DNA of 64,000 nucleotides from Condylostoma magnum (GCA_920105805.1 CAKKTI010000021.1:45886-109885); one strand, 5' to 3'. Positions 23,493-35,691 are shown, counted from the stretch's first letter. Notes: generated by a model not told the origin, from the letters alone. A program made the numbers and translations.

Positions 23493-23954
23493 ATGGAGAT
23501 GGAACCTTTATAACTAGCAGTCAAATACAACCCTCCAAAACTAGCTCTCTTCTATCAAAAGGGGAAAGAGTAATTTTTACATGAATTCCCAATTTCAGTA
23601 CAAGATCTTGAGAGTTCTTCCGACCGTATCTTAGCCATGCTTGACATAAAACACCCGGGATATTTAAATAAAATCCAGCCTACTTAAGTCTTTAAGCTTC
23701 TCGACATGCTGAGGCAAAAATTACTTAAAAACAGCTCTAATAAGCCTAACTTCCAACAACGCCACAAAGAAATAGACCTAGCAGAGATAAATAGAGACAT
23801 TGATGACATGGATCTATACAGCCCGAGTGAAGACGAAAGTGACGATGAGAACTACTACGGTGGCATGGACAATATGGATTTCAGGGAAATCGACAGAGAA
23901 CTGGCTGAAGACTCCGACAGTGATTTCACTGATGATGATATGATGTCTATATAG
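23493..23954 (+). CDS. CEP19: CEP19-like basal-body protein
   Basis: The 153-residue protein begins LAVKYNPPKLALFYQ and continues HEFPISVQDLESSSDRILAML, HPGYLNKIQPTQVFKLLDML. This matches the CEP19 pattern of a PP-x-L-x-x-Y opening, a PVRNF-like segment and an RxxLEKLF-like helix, followed by an acidic region (INRDIDDMDLYSPSEDESDDEN). CEP19 recruits RABL2 and IFT-B at the mother centriole or basal body. The acidic tail ends at TAG 23952-23954. The family assignment rests on short motifs and length, so it is moderately firm. It is divergent from the transporter (80 nt) and 38 nt ahead of the PHD gene in the same direction. Confidence 0.7.
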
Positions 23955-23992
23955 TAAGTAATTTATACTAAATCTTATTAAAATTAGGTACC

Positions 23993-25843
23993 ATGACACT
24001 GAGTCAATTCAATTAAAATTATCAGAGTACCACACAGCTGGTATTGGCTGAAATGAAGAATTAATAGAATTATAATTATTAGCTGTAGAAAACTTGTATG
24101 TACTGTATGCAAAGCTTCGAGCCTTTACTGTAGTCGGAACATAGCGTTAATCAATTTTACCATAAATCATGTTAAAGCAAAACTCCGTGTTATTTATGCG
24201 GAATGGAAGGGTTAACAAAGCAGTGTACTTAGGAGAACTGTAACTAAGTATTTCATAGTTGATGTCAAGAGTATTATTAGCTATCTGGAAATGTGTGCGA
24301 TAAGTAAAGAAGTAAAAAGGCTGAATATGATAAAATGATAGTGATTCGGTCAGCTTTCGCTAAAATACCAGTAGATGAAATTTGGAATAATTAGAAATAC
24401 AAAAATTTACCTATTCTGTCTCGGGAATCACTTAAAAAAGGCAGTTTTATGTGATATCTTATAAACAGCCAATATTTTCAATCATAGTTGGTGCTTGATA
24501 ATATACCAGATTTTTAAGTTGAGAATTATGAATGAGAGGATTTTTAGCATGGCAGTATTGATGATGAGATTCAAAGCTGTGCGTAAGAAAGATAAGAAAA
24601 TTGAAATGTTATATAAGAAATTGTATCAAAACTTTAGATACAAAGAAGTGAATTTAAAGTGAGCGGAGCTGATTAAATTAGATAATGTATTTATTGCCTG
24701 GAATTTAACTAATAAAATAATAACTTTCTACTGCATTATAGTTATTAATAGAGAAATAGAGAGCTTAATTTATTGAAGTAAAACCCTTAGTTTTGTAGTG
24801 TATGCTTTAGTAGATCGGATTCCTTTTATATTTGGCAGTGTTCGAATTGTTTGCATCAAGCTCATACTAGTTGCTATGATAATATTATGGATGAAAAATG
24901 CAGTAAATGTAAACTAAATATCGAGTATAAAATTCCCTGTGGATTTTGCTGTTCTACAGGTGATTTGATAGTTTAAACGCCAATTATAAATGACGGGATT
25001 AATACAATATCGTAGAATTATCTATAGAACTGGAAATAGGCAAAACAACTGTTTTATGTATGGGCCCACTAATTTTGCTATAACTAATTGAAAACTAGTA
25101 TTGATTAATAAAACTAAGTTAACTAAGTTTGTCAAAGGTGCAAATCAACTAAAGGTGTTTGTATTTCCTGTGTTAAGAAAAATTGCAGGTAGAAGTACCA
25201 TCCAGGGTGTGCCTAAGACTTATTTATTTATTCAGAGGACTAAGGATTATAATTTTTTTGTGAAAATCACAAATATATAAGTTTACGCTAAAGAATAAAG
25301 AACAGTAGAATAAAGGTATAAGAAGATCTATATAGATTTTCTGTAGAATACTTGAATAAGAAGGTGCAAATATAAAGCAACATTCCACTAATATAAAACT
25401 TATAAAGCTCATTTACAAACAATGAAATAAAATAAATGAAATTAAAGCTAAAAGACTTACTAAGATATACCAACCGCTCCTAATCTACTCCTTTTATTAT
25501 AAGCATCGATGTATAGTAAGGGTCAAGACGGTCTGGAGTTTCAATAGTAAGACCTAAAAAATACACAATAGTTGATCCAGAAGTTATAAAGTATAAATAG
25601 ATCTCAATTCCTTCTAGATCCCCTGAAGAATGTTATAAAACATATCAAAAGAAAATTTATAATAAGTTACAAAATAAACTGATACAATGCAAGATTCCAG
25701 TGTAAATTTTAAAGTAATCTTTCTTTTTAGCCAAAAGAAACAGTGTCAAATTGCCTAAAAAAAGATAGCCATCTTTTAGAACTGCTTATTCATCTAATGA
25801 TGATGACGATATGCCAAGCAAAAAGGTAAATGGGTATGTATAG
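23993..25843 (+). CDS. PHD / extended-PHD (PZP-like) zinc-finger chromatin protein
   Basis: The 616-residue protein has an N-terminal Cys/His finger (CYLCGMEGLTKQC, VFHSWCQ), then a PHD finger near residue 285 (CSVCFSRSDSFYIWQCSNCLHQAHTSCYD). A zinc knuckle (CSKCKL, IPCGFCCSTGDL, WAHQFC) and an extended PHD (CQRCKSTKGVCISC, CRQKYHPGCAQ, FFCENHK) follow. PHD-knuckle-ePHD is the PZP arrangement found in BRPF, JADE and AF10 proteins, which bind histone H3 and DNA. The tail is basic with an acidic patch (SSNDDDDMP). I infer a chromatin reader. The end is TAG 25841; a TGA lies 10 codons further on. Confidence 0.8.
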
Positions 25844-25940
25844 TTTAAATTTCAATTAATATATCGTTTTATATGATATCTATTTTTACGTTATTAAATC
25901 CTGTATATAACTACTAGCATGATATACAAAATATACTAAA

Positions 25941-26735
25941 ATGGCTCTTCAACTACGTTCAGCTTTTTTCACAGGTAATTACGACAGAGTTTCAGAATTA
26001 AGTTAATAAGCAACTTAAACCGATTAACTAGTCTACGTTTTCAGAGCAGCCATACAAAAGAACCCGTAATCTTCCCCCGACGCCTCGAAAGTTCCTAATT
26101 TACCTCATTCCAGCCTCTCTTATCTCTAACAATACCTGCAATCCCCTTCATAACCCTAAACAACAGATTTATAAGACGATGACCTGAAAAGTACTTTGGA
26201 GCTGCTAATAATGCTTAATGAAAACAATCTAATTCCAATTGTAGATAACTAAAAGCCTTCTGACTTAGAATAGTTCACTATACTTTTTTCTGCTTTGATT
26301 AAGCTTAATAGAATTGACCTAGCTTCTAATCTTTGCAACTAAATACTACAACAATAGGAAGAGGAAGGTGCAGTACAGTTAGCCCATGCAATAGTTTCCA
26401 TTGCTAAGGGAGAATATGAGGAATGTATCTCTACTTTAAACGAATTAGTACCTGTAATAGGAGAAAGCCCTATAATACTCAACCTACTAAGCATCTGTGC
26501 AATATAAGACCATAACTTCGACGAGGCTGAGCATCTGCTAACAAAGTCCTTAGATAAAGTCGACGGTGATCAGCAGCTAAGAGCCTGCAGTTTAGTCAAT
26601 ATAATAGCAATGAAACGTTAAAAAGGTGAGGATTTTTCAGATTATGAAAACGCGTTAAGAGATATACAGCCCAATCACGAGTACTTTAAATTGATTCAGG
26701 AATCCGAGACTCTTTTTGACTCTTTATTAGTTTGA
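25941..26735 (+). CDS. COPE: coatomer subunit epsilon
   Basis: The 264-residue protein matches epsilon-COP: AFFTGNYDRVSELS at the start, RAAIQKNP, then TPR-like helices (AHAIVSIAKGEYEECISTLNEL, NLLSICAIQDHNFDEAEHLLTKSL, NIIAMKRQKG, NHEYFKLIQESETLFDSL). It is part of the COPI coat for retrograde Golgi-ER traffic. The C-terminal segment aligns with the usual family end, and the stop is TGA 26733-26735 directly followed by TAA. Only 4 nt separate it from the next ATG. Confidence 0.92.
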
Positions 26736-26739
26736 TAAA

Positions 26740-27357
26740 ATGGAGGCTTTGAGTAAGAATTTGGACAGAGTTTTTAGAAAATCAGGGCAATATGTGATTC
26801 TAATCCGACATGGGGAGTCATTGGCTAATCTTGCTGGGACTATAGCAGGCTGGTCTGATGTAAAATTGACGGAGCTAGGGAGAAAACAAGCCCATTTGCT
26901 GTATTAGCCCCTATATCCTCATCTCACAAGCTTCTAAAAGGTGTTTTCATCTGATCTACGAAGGAGCGTTGACACTATGCGATACTCTACCTTGTGGTCA
27001 ATGCCTGCGACCTTAGATGAAAGACTGAGGGAACTGTACTTTGGAGATCATGAAGGAGAGCACTTTGACACTAATCCTGAAATCGGAGAGGCTATTAACA
27101 CAATGCAGTATCATGCACCTAATGGGGAGAGCTGGGAGATGGTTAAGAGGAGGTTTATTAGCTTTTTCAAGGAAAAGTTCAGTGAAAGTGGAGTTTACTT
27201 GTGTTATACGCATGGAGGGGCTATTTGCTCGTTGACTTATGATTTAGGGATACAGAATGTTATCAGTAATTGCTCTGTAGTCGGGTTAAGGGTTGAGGAC
27301 GGAGTACCGGGAGGTGTGGAATTTGAATGGGAGTTTCCTGAAATTATTACACAGTGA
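26740..27357 (+). CDS. histidine phosphatase (phosphoglycerate-mutase-like) family protein
   Basis: The 205-residue protein has the catalytic LIRHGESLAN near residue 23, the partner TELGRKQA, VFSSDLRRSVDT with phosphate-binding Arg, LRELYFGDHEGE with the catalytic acid, and the second catalytic histidine in CYTHGGAI. All active-site residues are present, so it should be a working phosphatase or mutase. Fructose-2,6-bisphosphatase-like, cobalamin-type and mutase members cannot be separated by reading alone. TGA 27355 then TAA end the gene. The 4-nt spacer from epsilon-COP leaves no room for a separate promoter. Confidence 0.9.
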
Positions 27358-27385
27358 TAAGTTTATTAAGTTAGTTTTTGTATAA

Positions 27386-28192
27386 ATGGGAAATTCAAAT
27401 AAAGGTTAAGTTTAGCCGAGGCAAGGGAAGTCAAAAACAACTAATTTCAGGAGCAGATTTATCAATGAAAGTGCTGTATAGTTAAAACTGGATTAGACGT
27501 ATATATAGGATGAGCAGCATACGCCTTATAGTGTTATTGTGTCTGAGGCTGAAAGGAGTCAAGGGTGGCTAGCAAGATCGACTATTCAAGCCGTTTTGGA
27601 GTAATGTAGGAGGTTTGGTACAGCGATTTATTATGAAAACTTAAAGCGGAGTAGGGAGGAGAAAAATAAGTTTTGATTATCTATAAAAAAACCCTAGTAA
27701 AAGTTTGAAACCTTATATACGACTCATAAGATAATGTATTAAAATTTGATAAAAAGGCATCATTCAGAGTTGATAAAATCCCTTGAATAAGCATCTACAT
27801 AAGTTTTAAGCAATAGTTCAATACAAAGACAGGCATTTGAGAATAGTATTTTGACAAACAGGTATGATAAAAGTATTAATAGAGCATTGAATGAAGTAAA
27901 TGACTTTATTCCCATGGAAAATGAAGTTTTATCAGTTGATACGGTTCTGGAGATATTCAAATATAAGGCCTAACGATTGCCTATACTGAGATAAGCTATT
28001 GTTATGCAAAGAGATTTAGAAGTTAGAATTGTATTGGATCGAATAGTAAACGATGAAATTCTAGACGAGTTTTAAGTTGATGAAAATTAAATTGCTGAGT
28101 CTTTGAAGAAACTAACAGTGCAGCCGAATTAACCATAAGGTAAAGAGTTCCGAGATTTAAGAAGTATTATAGAAAGATGCATGAAGGGTTAG
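27386..28192 (+). CDS. hypothetical protein, predicted N-myristoylated, helical
   Basis: The 268-residue product begins MGNSNKGQVQ, a good N-myristoylation start. It is mostly charged and helical (SREEKNKFWLSIKK, MQRDLEVRIVLDRIVNDEILDEF) and I do not recognise a family. The frame shows coding character, with regular heptad spacing and Gln at TAA/TAG, up to TAG 28190. Beyond that the sequence becomes hydrophobic and runs into the convergent EF-hand gene, so TAG 28190 is the likely stop. Spacing of 28 nt from the phosphatase suggests the same compact co-directional cluster. Confidence 0.5.
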
Positions 28193-28285
28193 GTAATAGT
28201 ACATATGTTCTTTGGTTATATAATATGGTATCTATTCCTTATACAACTCTATAAACACTTTATAAATTTCATTTATCCTAGATTA

Positions 28286-28747
28286 CTATCTATTAACCTC
28301 GGCATCTCCTAATTCGGTTAGAATTATATGCTTAAACTCCTCGGAAGAAATTTTATCATCTTAATCCTCATCAAATGCTACAATCATCATTTCTGCTTAT
28401 CTCTTGCTTATAGGATGGCCCAATTCTTACCCACTCTAGAAAAGATCGTCAATACTCAGCATTTAATCTTGATCTTTGTCAAACTCTGCAAAAATATCAT
28501 CAATATTATCGGGATTTTTTAAGGAAACCTGAGTAAAAGTTACAAAATCTTCATCGAACAAAAGAGCTATGTCTTATGTGGCAAAATGTCCTTTACCATC
28601 TGATTCAATATAGTCAAAAAGCTCCATTATTTGTCCCTTTTCATCAAGGTAACCGTTGGCTATAAGAACTGCTTCGATTGTAGCTGCTGAAACTGTACCT
28701 TTGCGCTTTGGATCAAAGCACTCGACAAACATTTTGTAAAACTCCAT
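28286..28747 (-). CDS. EF-hand protein, calmodulin/centrin-like
   Basis: The 153-residue protein begins MEFYKMFVECFDPKRKGTVS and has four EF-hand positions. The last two loops look calcium-competent (FDKDQDQMLSIDDLF, FDEDQDDKISSEEF), while the first two (FDPKRKGTVSAATI, IESDGKGHFATQDI) lack full ligand sets. Size and layout match calmodulin or troponin-C-like small sensors. TAG at 28288-28286 followed by TAA ends it, 93 nt from the end of the convergent gene. Its partner is unknown. Confidence 0.85.
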
Positions 28748-28905
28748 TAAATTTATTGTTTTTAAATTAATTAAAGCTTATTATGTTTGTATAGCTGTAA
28801 TTGGATCTAATATTACTTTAGTTAATTGTATTATTATGTACTAAGTGGATATTAATTTACTATAAACAAATTGTAGCATTTAATATATAGTCCCGTATAA
28901 TTAAA

Positions 28906-30732
28906 ATGGAACTTGAAGCTGATCGAATTACCATCTAAAATGCCATTGAATGTGATAACTGCTAATAAACCCTATAGGAAAAACTTATATGCTAAAAATG
29001 CTTTTAAGTGTTTTGCTAAGATTGTGCAAATTTTACAGCAAATCTCTACTCTGTAAACAAAGAAGAAGAAGTAAGATTATGCCAATAATGCTTTAATCTC
29101 ATACAGCAAATTGAGGAATTTATTTCTATTAATCAAATAAATTTCAATTTCTTGTCATCAATAGGAAGAAGCTGATTAGAGAACAGTGGAGCAATTAAAA
29201 TGATGTAGTAAAGTGATAAAGATTTACAAGGTTATTTAAGAATGCAGTCTTTGGCTGAGCCTGAAGATGAAGAAGGTATAAGAAAAGACGTTACAACAGG
29301 CAGAAGTGATTAGGATACATTCTGTTGGTAGATTTAAGAAATACTGGGTAGAATATAATAATCATCATATAGAGAGCCACTTGAAAGAGTTTTGCGTGGA
29401 TTTTGCATTAGAAACAGTTAAATAGGGTATTGCCAAGGACTTAATTACATAACCACTTGGCTACTTATCTTCATGGATGAAAACTCAGCCTTCTGGATGC
29501 TTAACTGCCTAATAGAGCATCTACTACTGCCTGATTTCTACATAGGAAACAAACATGGAAACTCTCTAAACGGATTCCATGTTGAATGTACTACTTTAGC
29601 TGGACTTTTAGAAGCAATTTTCCCATGGATCAACTAAGCTACAATGTCTACAAATGATTTCTGTGATTTTTTCTGTTTATAGCTTTTCATTCAGCTGTTT
29701 GTAAATACAATGGACATCTGAAGTACTAAATTTATATGAGATATGCTGTGCTAGTAAGGATCAATAGCTTTAATCAGAGCCAGTGCAGCTTTGATAGAAA
29801 TAAAGCAATAAGATATTGTAAATAAGTTGCATCCCATATAAATCTAAAAGGTTATATCTGATTAGATTCTCTTTTCACAAATCTAAGAGAAGTACCAGAA
29901 CCTTTAAACTTAAATAACAGAGTAAAGAGTTAGCAAACTAAGAGAATGGGCTAAAAACTACAGAGCTAATTAATGAAGATAAGCTGAGCCAGTAGCACTG
30001 AGAAGACTTGAAAAAGTGTCACATTTTAACTCGGATGAACTTGATTAGATTTTTAAGATGTTTTAAGAGCTTATTTAAAAACGCCATCATTTCCCTTAAT
30101 TGAGAGCTTTAAAGATTAATCTAAGGAAAAGAAACACAATAAAACTTCCTTAGGAATTTGGATAAAAGATTCAAGGACTCAAGTCAGAAGATTTCGGTAT
30201 AAACAAATAGGAGTTTTTGAGTACTATAGGGAAATTCAATGAAAACTTGCTAGATTGGGCCGAAGGAGTATTTGATACTTATGATGAGGATAAATCAGGC
30301 TATTTAGATTTCAGGGAGCTAGTTATATGTATGTCTGTTTTATGCAAAGGATCATTTGAGGAAAGGATGAGACTGTGCTTTAATGTATACGACGCGGATA
30401 AATCAGGCTATTTACAATTTGATGAGTATGAACATTTGATAAAATCGATTTTAGCTCCGTATAAAAAGCTTAAATAATCAAACCCAACACCTGATATAGA
30501 CTTTTAGATTAATCAAATAGAGGAAAAAATGCTAAGATTGATTTTTGGAGAAGCTGATGAAATTCTTTCTTACAGTTAGTTTTATAATGGGATAAGCTCA
30601 GATCCTTTACTACTAAAAGTGATGTCTGAGCATATAGGGGACTAAGATTCCAGTGAAGGTATGACTGGGCTTAAAAGAGCGTTAACTAATTCTAAATCTA
30701 GTAAAAAGTGCAATATGTGCAGGGTGTTTTAG
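28906..30732 (+). CDS. Rab GTPase-activating TBC-domain protein with zinc finger and EF-hands
   Basis: The 608-residue product has an N-terminal Cys-rich finger (CDNC, CQKCFQVFCQDC, CQQC, FYVE-like spacing). The TBC domain at about 135-310 has LERVLRGFCIRN, QIGYCQGLNYITTWLL with the Gln finger, ENSAFWMLNCLIEHLLLPDFY and MDIWSTKFIWDML. Two good EF-hands lie near residues 450-510 (YDEDKSGYLDF, YDADKSGYLQF). The IxxDxxR arginine-finger motif reads IQEILGR, keeping Arg but losing Asp. TBC plus EF-hand resembles the TBC1D8/9 group, which acts on Rabs. Many Gln are TAA/TAG and several Trp are TGA. TAG 30730 ends it. Confidence 0.85.
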
Positions 30733-30783
30733 ATAGTTATTGTTAGTACAATTTTAAAGTTATGTGTGAAATTATATTACAGA

Positions 30784-31383
30784 TTATTTAGGCCTGCCAA
30801 TTTTCCATATTTAGTCTGAATTAGATCTTCTATGTCTCTTATGCTTTTAAAGCTTATCTTTAAGTAAATAATAACCTGCTTTATCATTTTCTTATTGAAT
30901 TTATTAGATTTTTAGTAAGCATTAGTTAGAGTTTTATCTGAGAAGATTTTATTACTCAAAAAAGTCTCCTTGTTGTATTTTATAGTTCTAATTCATACTA
31001 ATACACTATTATATCAAATCCTTGAAGGACATCGGCTTTAATTATCCTCGCTTTTAAAAGGGCTGTTTGCATTTTTAGTACTGTGTTGGCTTAAAAGGCT
31101 TTGATTAAGTTTTATTCCAGTCTGTATATAAATAGGACTTTATTTAAAACTATTTGCGCCTATTTTACAGTTCTTTACTTCAGTCTTTCTCAAATTTTAT
31201 TCAACCAGAATTCACTTTTACAGCTTTGTTTTAAATAGGTAAACCTTACTAACTAAGGTCTCTATAAGACTTAATCTGGAACCGCTTTCTTATTTATTTA
31301 GAATTTTTTAGATATTGGAATTATTAAGAGGAAAACTGCTCTTTCTCTGCTTATCTTCTACAAATACTGTCCCTTTTTTCCAT
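30784..31383 (-). CDS. hypothetical basic Lys/Gln-rich protein
   Basis: This open stretch of about 199 residues starts MEKRDSICRRQAEKEQ and is rich in Lys, Gln, Arg and Phe, with no family I can name. Its coding status is inferred from a clean ATG after an AT-rich leader, position between two real genes, and suitable length and composition. The end is unsure: TAA 30786 is the first stop codon after the basic region, and it lies 51 nt from the convergent TBC gene. Confidence 0.45.
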
Positions 31384-31460
31384 TTTACACTTTTACCCGA
31401 TTATTTACACACAACATACTAATCAAAGACAAAATTTGGGCCTAAAAACAGATTTTAAAT

Positions 31461-32408
31461 CTAATTATCAGGCTTCTTGCAAACAATATAAATTCCTGAC
31501 ATCTTTTGAGGGGAATTGATGATTCTTCGAACTGTCTCTCTTCCATTGTGCCTCACTAGGTGCGAAAATTGTTGTTAAACTTCCTCAAAGCTCATATCAG
31601 CTTCATGATACAACTTCCAGACGCTTTCTCCGGACCATTTTAGCCCGAATTCATTATATCATCTCTCTCCGAGCTGCCTTCTAAGCTGATCTCCCTCTGC
31701 AATGTGGGTATTAGACCTATTGAGCACATATCTAGACCATTCCTTAGACCTATCAGCAAAGGACTCTATATGGAATCCAACTTCCTCCAGCAGTGCTTTG
31801 TACTCAGATACAGTAATGATATCCTTAAAAGCTCCAATTTCAGCACATTTTAACTCTTCTTCACTTAACTCAGTATTATCCTTCCTTCCAAAATCCTCAA
31901 TATAGAAAATTCCTCCAGGTTTAAGCGCATCGTAGACATGTTAAAAAGCTTAGGATTTATTTTACATATAAACGCAAGCCTATATTGATACGACTAGATC
32001 TATTGCCTCCTTAAGCCCAATTTCCGAGGCCCTTGTGACCTAAGCGTCTCCTGAGAACAAAGTGTAGTTGTAAATACCGCAAGCACGGTTGATTCGGTAC
32101 TGTAAGTCGAGATACCCTTGTAAGTAATCTAATCCATATACATGAGATGCGTAATGCTTAGCAAGAAGGCGGGTTGTGCCGCCAATACCACATCCGAAGT
32201 CATATATAACCAGATTTCTGTTGTTCAGGGAGTTAAGGAAAGGTATTAGGTAATCATGGTCACAATAGTGACTCATGTCGAAATGGTTGAAGTCACTTGG
32301 CTCATAATGGTTTTTATCTGATTGCTCCATTACAAGGTTTACTTCTCGCTAGTAACGAATTACACCGTCGTTGTTGAATAAGGCGAATTCGGACCAATTG
32401 TCATCCAT
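31461..32408 (-). CDS. SAM-dependent class I methyltransferase (small-molecule type)
   Basis: The 315-residue protein has motif I VIYDFGCGIGGTTRLLA (residues about 65-85), motif II VYGLDYLQGYLDL, post-I FSGDA, DLVVSIQACVYM, then ALKPGGIFYIEDF (motif III). This is the class I Rossmann fold seen in phosphoethanolamine, tocopherol or sterol methyltransferases. The C-terminal half with EEVGFHIES is also typical. The substrate cannot be set from sequence reading. TAG 31463 ends it, right after YIVCKKPDN. The gene is 77 nt upstream of the hypothetical gene in the same orientation. Confidence 0.88.
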
Positions 32409-34154
32409 CATTTTTTTTAAAATGTCCACAATGCTAAATCCAAAAAATTAAGAGGTGATGGGTAGAAATAGTTTTAAATGGAATTAGGCTAATCTATTAT
32501 AAGATGTATGCTTATTATATAAGAGTAGTTAAAGATAATTTTGTTGTTTGCAGCTTGAGAGCTTGTTTATTTCACCATGTTTTACAATATTATTTGTATT
32601 AACTTGGAAGACTAGCTTGGTGGTGCTATTTTTCGTATGTAGTAAGGTTATTTATTATTATATACAGATTGGCTTTTCTAATTAAATGTGATAATTCAGT
32701 CATAAATCCAAACTTAATTGAGAATACAAGGATAACAGGGGTTATAATTCTATCTAATGATGTTATTTTTAATGAAAGAAGATTAATAGCAATATATAAC
32801 TTGTCATATTTCCATTTAATCTTCCCCAAATATACTAAAACCAGTATCTAGCATGATCTTCTATATTGATTCGTGTGATGGAATCAAAGTTCATTTATAT
32901 TAGAGAGAATTCTAAGGTCTATAAAAATGGATATACTAATGCTTAATATAAACTTAGTTTATAAATCCTTAGGGAAATGATATCACTTTTGATAGGCCGT
33001 AAAAACCTTCGATAAGTAAAAATAATAGAGGTTATTCTAATCAAAGATTTTTAGTCAAATGCTAAATAATTGCATTACATGGTGATATAAAGTAAAACAC
33101 TCATATAGATTTCAATAATAAAATGACTCTTTTAGGAGCTACTAATATTCAAATTACTCTGAAATGAGGTAGAAAACAATTAAAATAGGCCGCGAACAAA
33201 TTTACAAGAAGTTTTAGAATTATAATAATTTTTAAGGAAAATCAATCTATTTTGGGACTTTATCTGCCATACTGAAGAGTTCTTTTAAAGATAATTAGAT
33301 ATAAGTTTGTACATAGTACGCTTTAAAATTATCCTGGTTATATTGAATACAAAGTTATTTTAGAAGATAAAAGGCCTATTAGTTATATTCTAAAGCGAAT
33401 TTATTTGAGTTTTGTATATCATTTTATTAAGTGATTAGCATATTCCTTATTAATAAACTTGAGTAATAAATACAATGGATGTCTATAAAACATAGCATTA
33501 TACATGAATATATTTAAGGCATTCAATTGTTTAATTATAAAGTATATTTTTATATAAATTGATAAGTATAGATTATTCAGAGATTATTTTGATAATGGGA
33601 AGTCAATTAGCAATTTAAAGTTTCATAAGAACTGCTCACATTATATTTAGAGAGAAGAAGTGCAAATTGATCGCCTCTAAAAAATGATTATGAAATAAGA
33701 ATGTGAGTAGACAATTTTAGTTTTTTAATGTATACTGTAATGATTTTCTAAAGTTGTCTATTTATTTTAGTGAAATTATGAAAATATCATGCTTAGATTA
33801 TAACTATTGTTTGTTAGGCTTTTGATTAGTATCTATGATATTTGATATAATTGTTTTAAATTTGGTAAGAGTTGAAAAAGATATTTGATCTAATTTATAT
33901 AAGTGGTGACTAAGAAGCATGAAATAGATTATACTTTTAATTATATAAGTAGAAATCTTAATCTAATTCTATTGCAAAATTATGCTAACAGTAAATTAGA
34001 TATCTAACCACCAGTAGAACACCGTTCAAAATAATAATACTTAAGGAAAATATATGGATAAGATATTAAACAATCTTAAATGCAATAGAATCTGAAATCA
34101 TACTAAATGCATGATGAAAGTTAGAAGAACGAATAAAACGCATGTTAAAAATCA
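32409..34154. other. large AT-rich gap without recognisable gene
   Basis: At about 1.75 kb this is the longest stretch with no family that I recognise. Short conventional frames on both strands near 32.6-32.9 kb overlap each other and are probably chance. One candidate begins at ATG 33164 on the plus strand (MRQKTIKIGREQIYKK), but since no frame closes under this code, openness is no evidence. It may hold regulatory DNA, an unknown gene or a non-coding RNA; I cannot tell. Confidence 0.4.
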
Positions 34155-35337
34155 CTAATTATCTAACTGATTTCGAACTATTCTCCTTTTTAGAGCATTT
34201 ATTAAAGGGTATACTAATTATCCGAACATTATTTCTAAAAGAAATAAAAGGAATCCACCTATTGTTCATAGCGCACTTGCTTTACAACAGAATTCCATAA
34301 TAATACTTGGTATTGCTATCATAGAACCAACCATTAAGATAACTTCAAGTATTACTCCAATGATTATCAATTTATTTCGCTTGTCTTCTTGTAATAGTAA
34401 ATAATTGAATAGAAGTGATACCGGTTAAACTATTACAAAATCTATTGCTAATGCTGCAACCATAAATTCAATATCACTTTAAGTTAGATCTGATATTATT
34501 TCGGAAGCATTATACATTTCAGATGGATCAGTGGCATCTCCAGCAATCCAATATATTATGCCTAAAATCAATAATTCAAAAATTATTAAAGATGCTATTA
34601 GTAGAACTGATAGAATAACTTGATTTTACTTATGGGTTTTATATAGACATCTTAGGTTAACTAGTTCTAATAAACTAATAATTAGGCCACTCAATTACTC
34701 CAATCCAAAGTAAGACATCATTAGTAGCCCAATATTCTCACTATAATTATTATACACTTCGATTAGCTAATATCTTTAAATGCATCCCACCTATTCTACA
34801 ACTCATACTTATAAATACAATAAGGAAGACATAGAGTAGATATAACTCCATAGCCATAAGTCTCCTTTATAATCATTTTTCAACAATCCTTCATACTCAT
34901 AGACCCCTGCTAGGTATAATTGTCTTCTTTTATAGGATCATATGCTCATTTTTGGTAATTAACGCTAATAGTAAAGTTAGCTTCATATTCAGAGTGAAGC
35001 TAAATATATAAATTATCCGTGCATACTCCTATAAAAGATTAACTACTTTCGCAGCTTTAAGACATGCCTCTAATCAGTATTAACAATTACTTAATCATTA
35101 GTTATAGGATTCTCATTAGATGTTTGAGTTCTTTCAGTCTATATCTCCTAGCGCATTAGTTGAATTTTAACATAAATCTCCGTTGCATTTCGCTATTAGT
35201 ACATTCATAAGAAGATAACATTCTCCCAGGGTTTTAGTAAATTGGAATAAATGTCTCAAAATTAGCAGTGAGGGGTTGATTTCCAGCTAATGCATAATTA
35301 TCATCTTTAAATTCTCCTGCTTATAATTTTTGTAAAT
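34155..35337 (-). CDS. probable multi-pass membrane protein, exon structure unresolved
   Basis: Convincing protein sequence appears in pieces: GEFKDDNYALAGNQPLTANF near 35.3 kb, LHSEYEANFTISVNYQK and KEDNYTQQGSMSMKD near 34.9-35.0 kb, and a strongly hydrophobic C-terminal half (VILSVLLIASLIIFELLILG, NKLIIIGVILEVILMVGSMI, WTIGGFLLFLLEIMFGQLVY) ending TAG 34157-34155 then TGA. The frame changes between pieces. One change is explained by a 17-nt GT-AG intron at 34741-34757; the upstream joins are not resolved. I infer an extracellular domain with glycosylation-type NFT sites followed by several membrane helices, as in a receptor. The hydrophobic region above 35.34 kb could be part of it. A decaying gene is the alternative. 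Confidence 0.5.
34741..34757 (-). other. candidate 17-nt spliceosomal intron
   Basis: Read on the minus strand, GTGTATAATAATTATAG has GT...AG ends and an AT-only core. Removing it joins KDISQS to NENIGLLMMSYFG and restores one frame across the membrane-protein gene. Heterotrich ciliates are known for introns of about 15-16 nt, so this size is plausible. It has not been verified against RNA. Confidence 0.5.
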
Positions 35338-35340
35338 TTT

Positions 35341-35691
35341 ATCAAGAAAGCTTATAAACATATAGTTAGTAGTATAGCAAGAATTACAAATATTAATAAA
35401 ATGAATTGAAGAATAATTACAAATATCACCAAACAACTAACAAAAAGCTCAATAATTATATAGAGTATAGAAAATAAAATAATCAACTCACTAATCAATC
35501 AGTTAGATATCTAAATATGTTAAATTAATTATTATGCAAACAAGAAATATGCTAAAGTAACTATTTTTATTGTAATTAACAAAAAGCCATTTGAATTAAC
35601 AATCTATATATGATAACATTTGTATTAACCTTGCTTCACATTGATGGAATATAGTTTTCAGATTTCTTCCTCTTACCATCTATAAGTGATT
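35341..35691. other. AT-rich spacer, possibly 5' part of the membrane-protein gene
   Basis: The minus strand translates to hydrophobic runs such as IIELFVSCLVIFVIILQFIL, which could be an N-terminal membrane segment or only the product of T-rich DNA. No ATG in a suitable position is obvious. The 3' end of the coiled-coil gene lies at its right border. Confidence 0.35.

Noticed and set aside
32626-32851. Overlapping open frames on both strands
   Set aside because: They mirror each other, have AT-driven composition and lack domain patterns.
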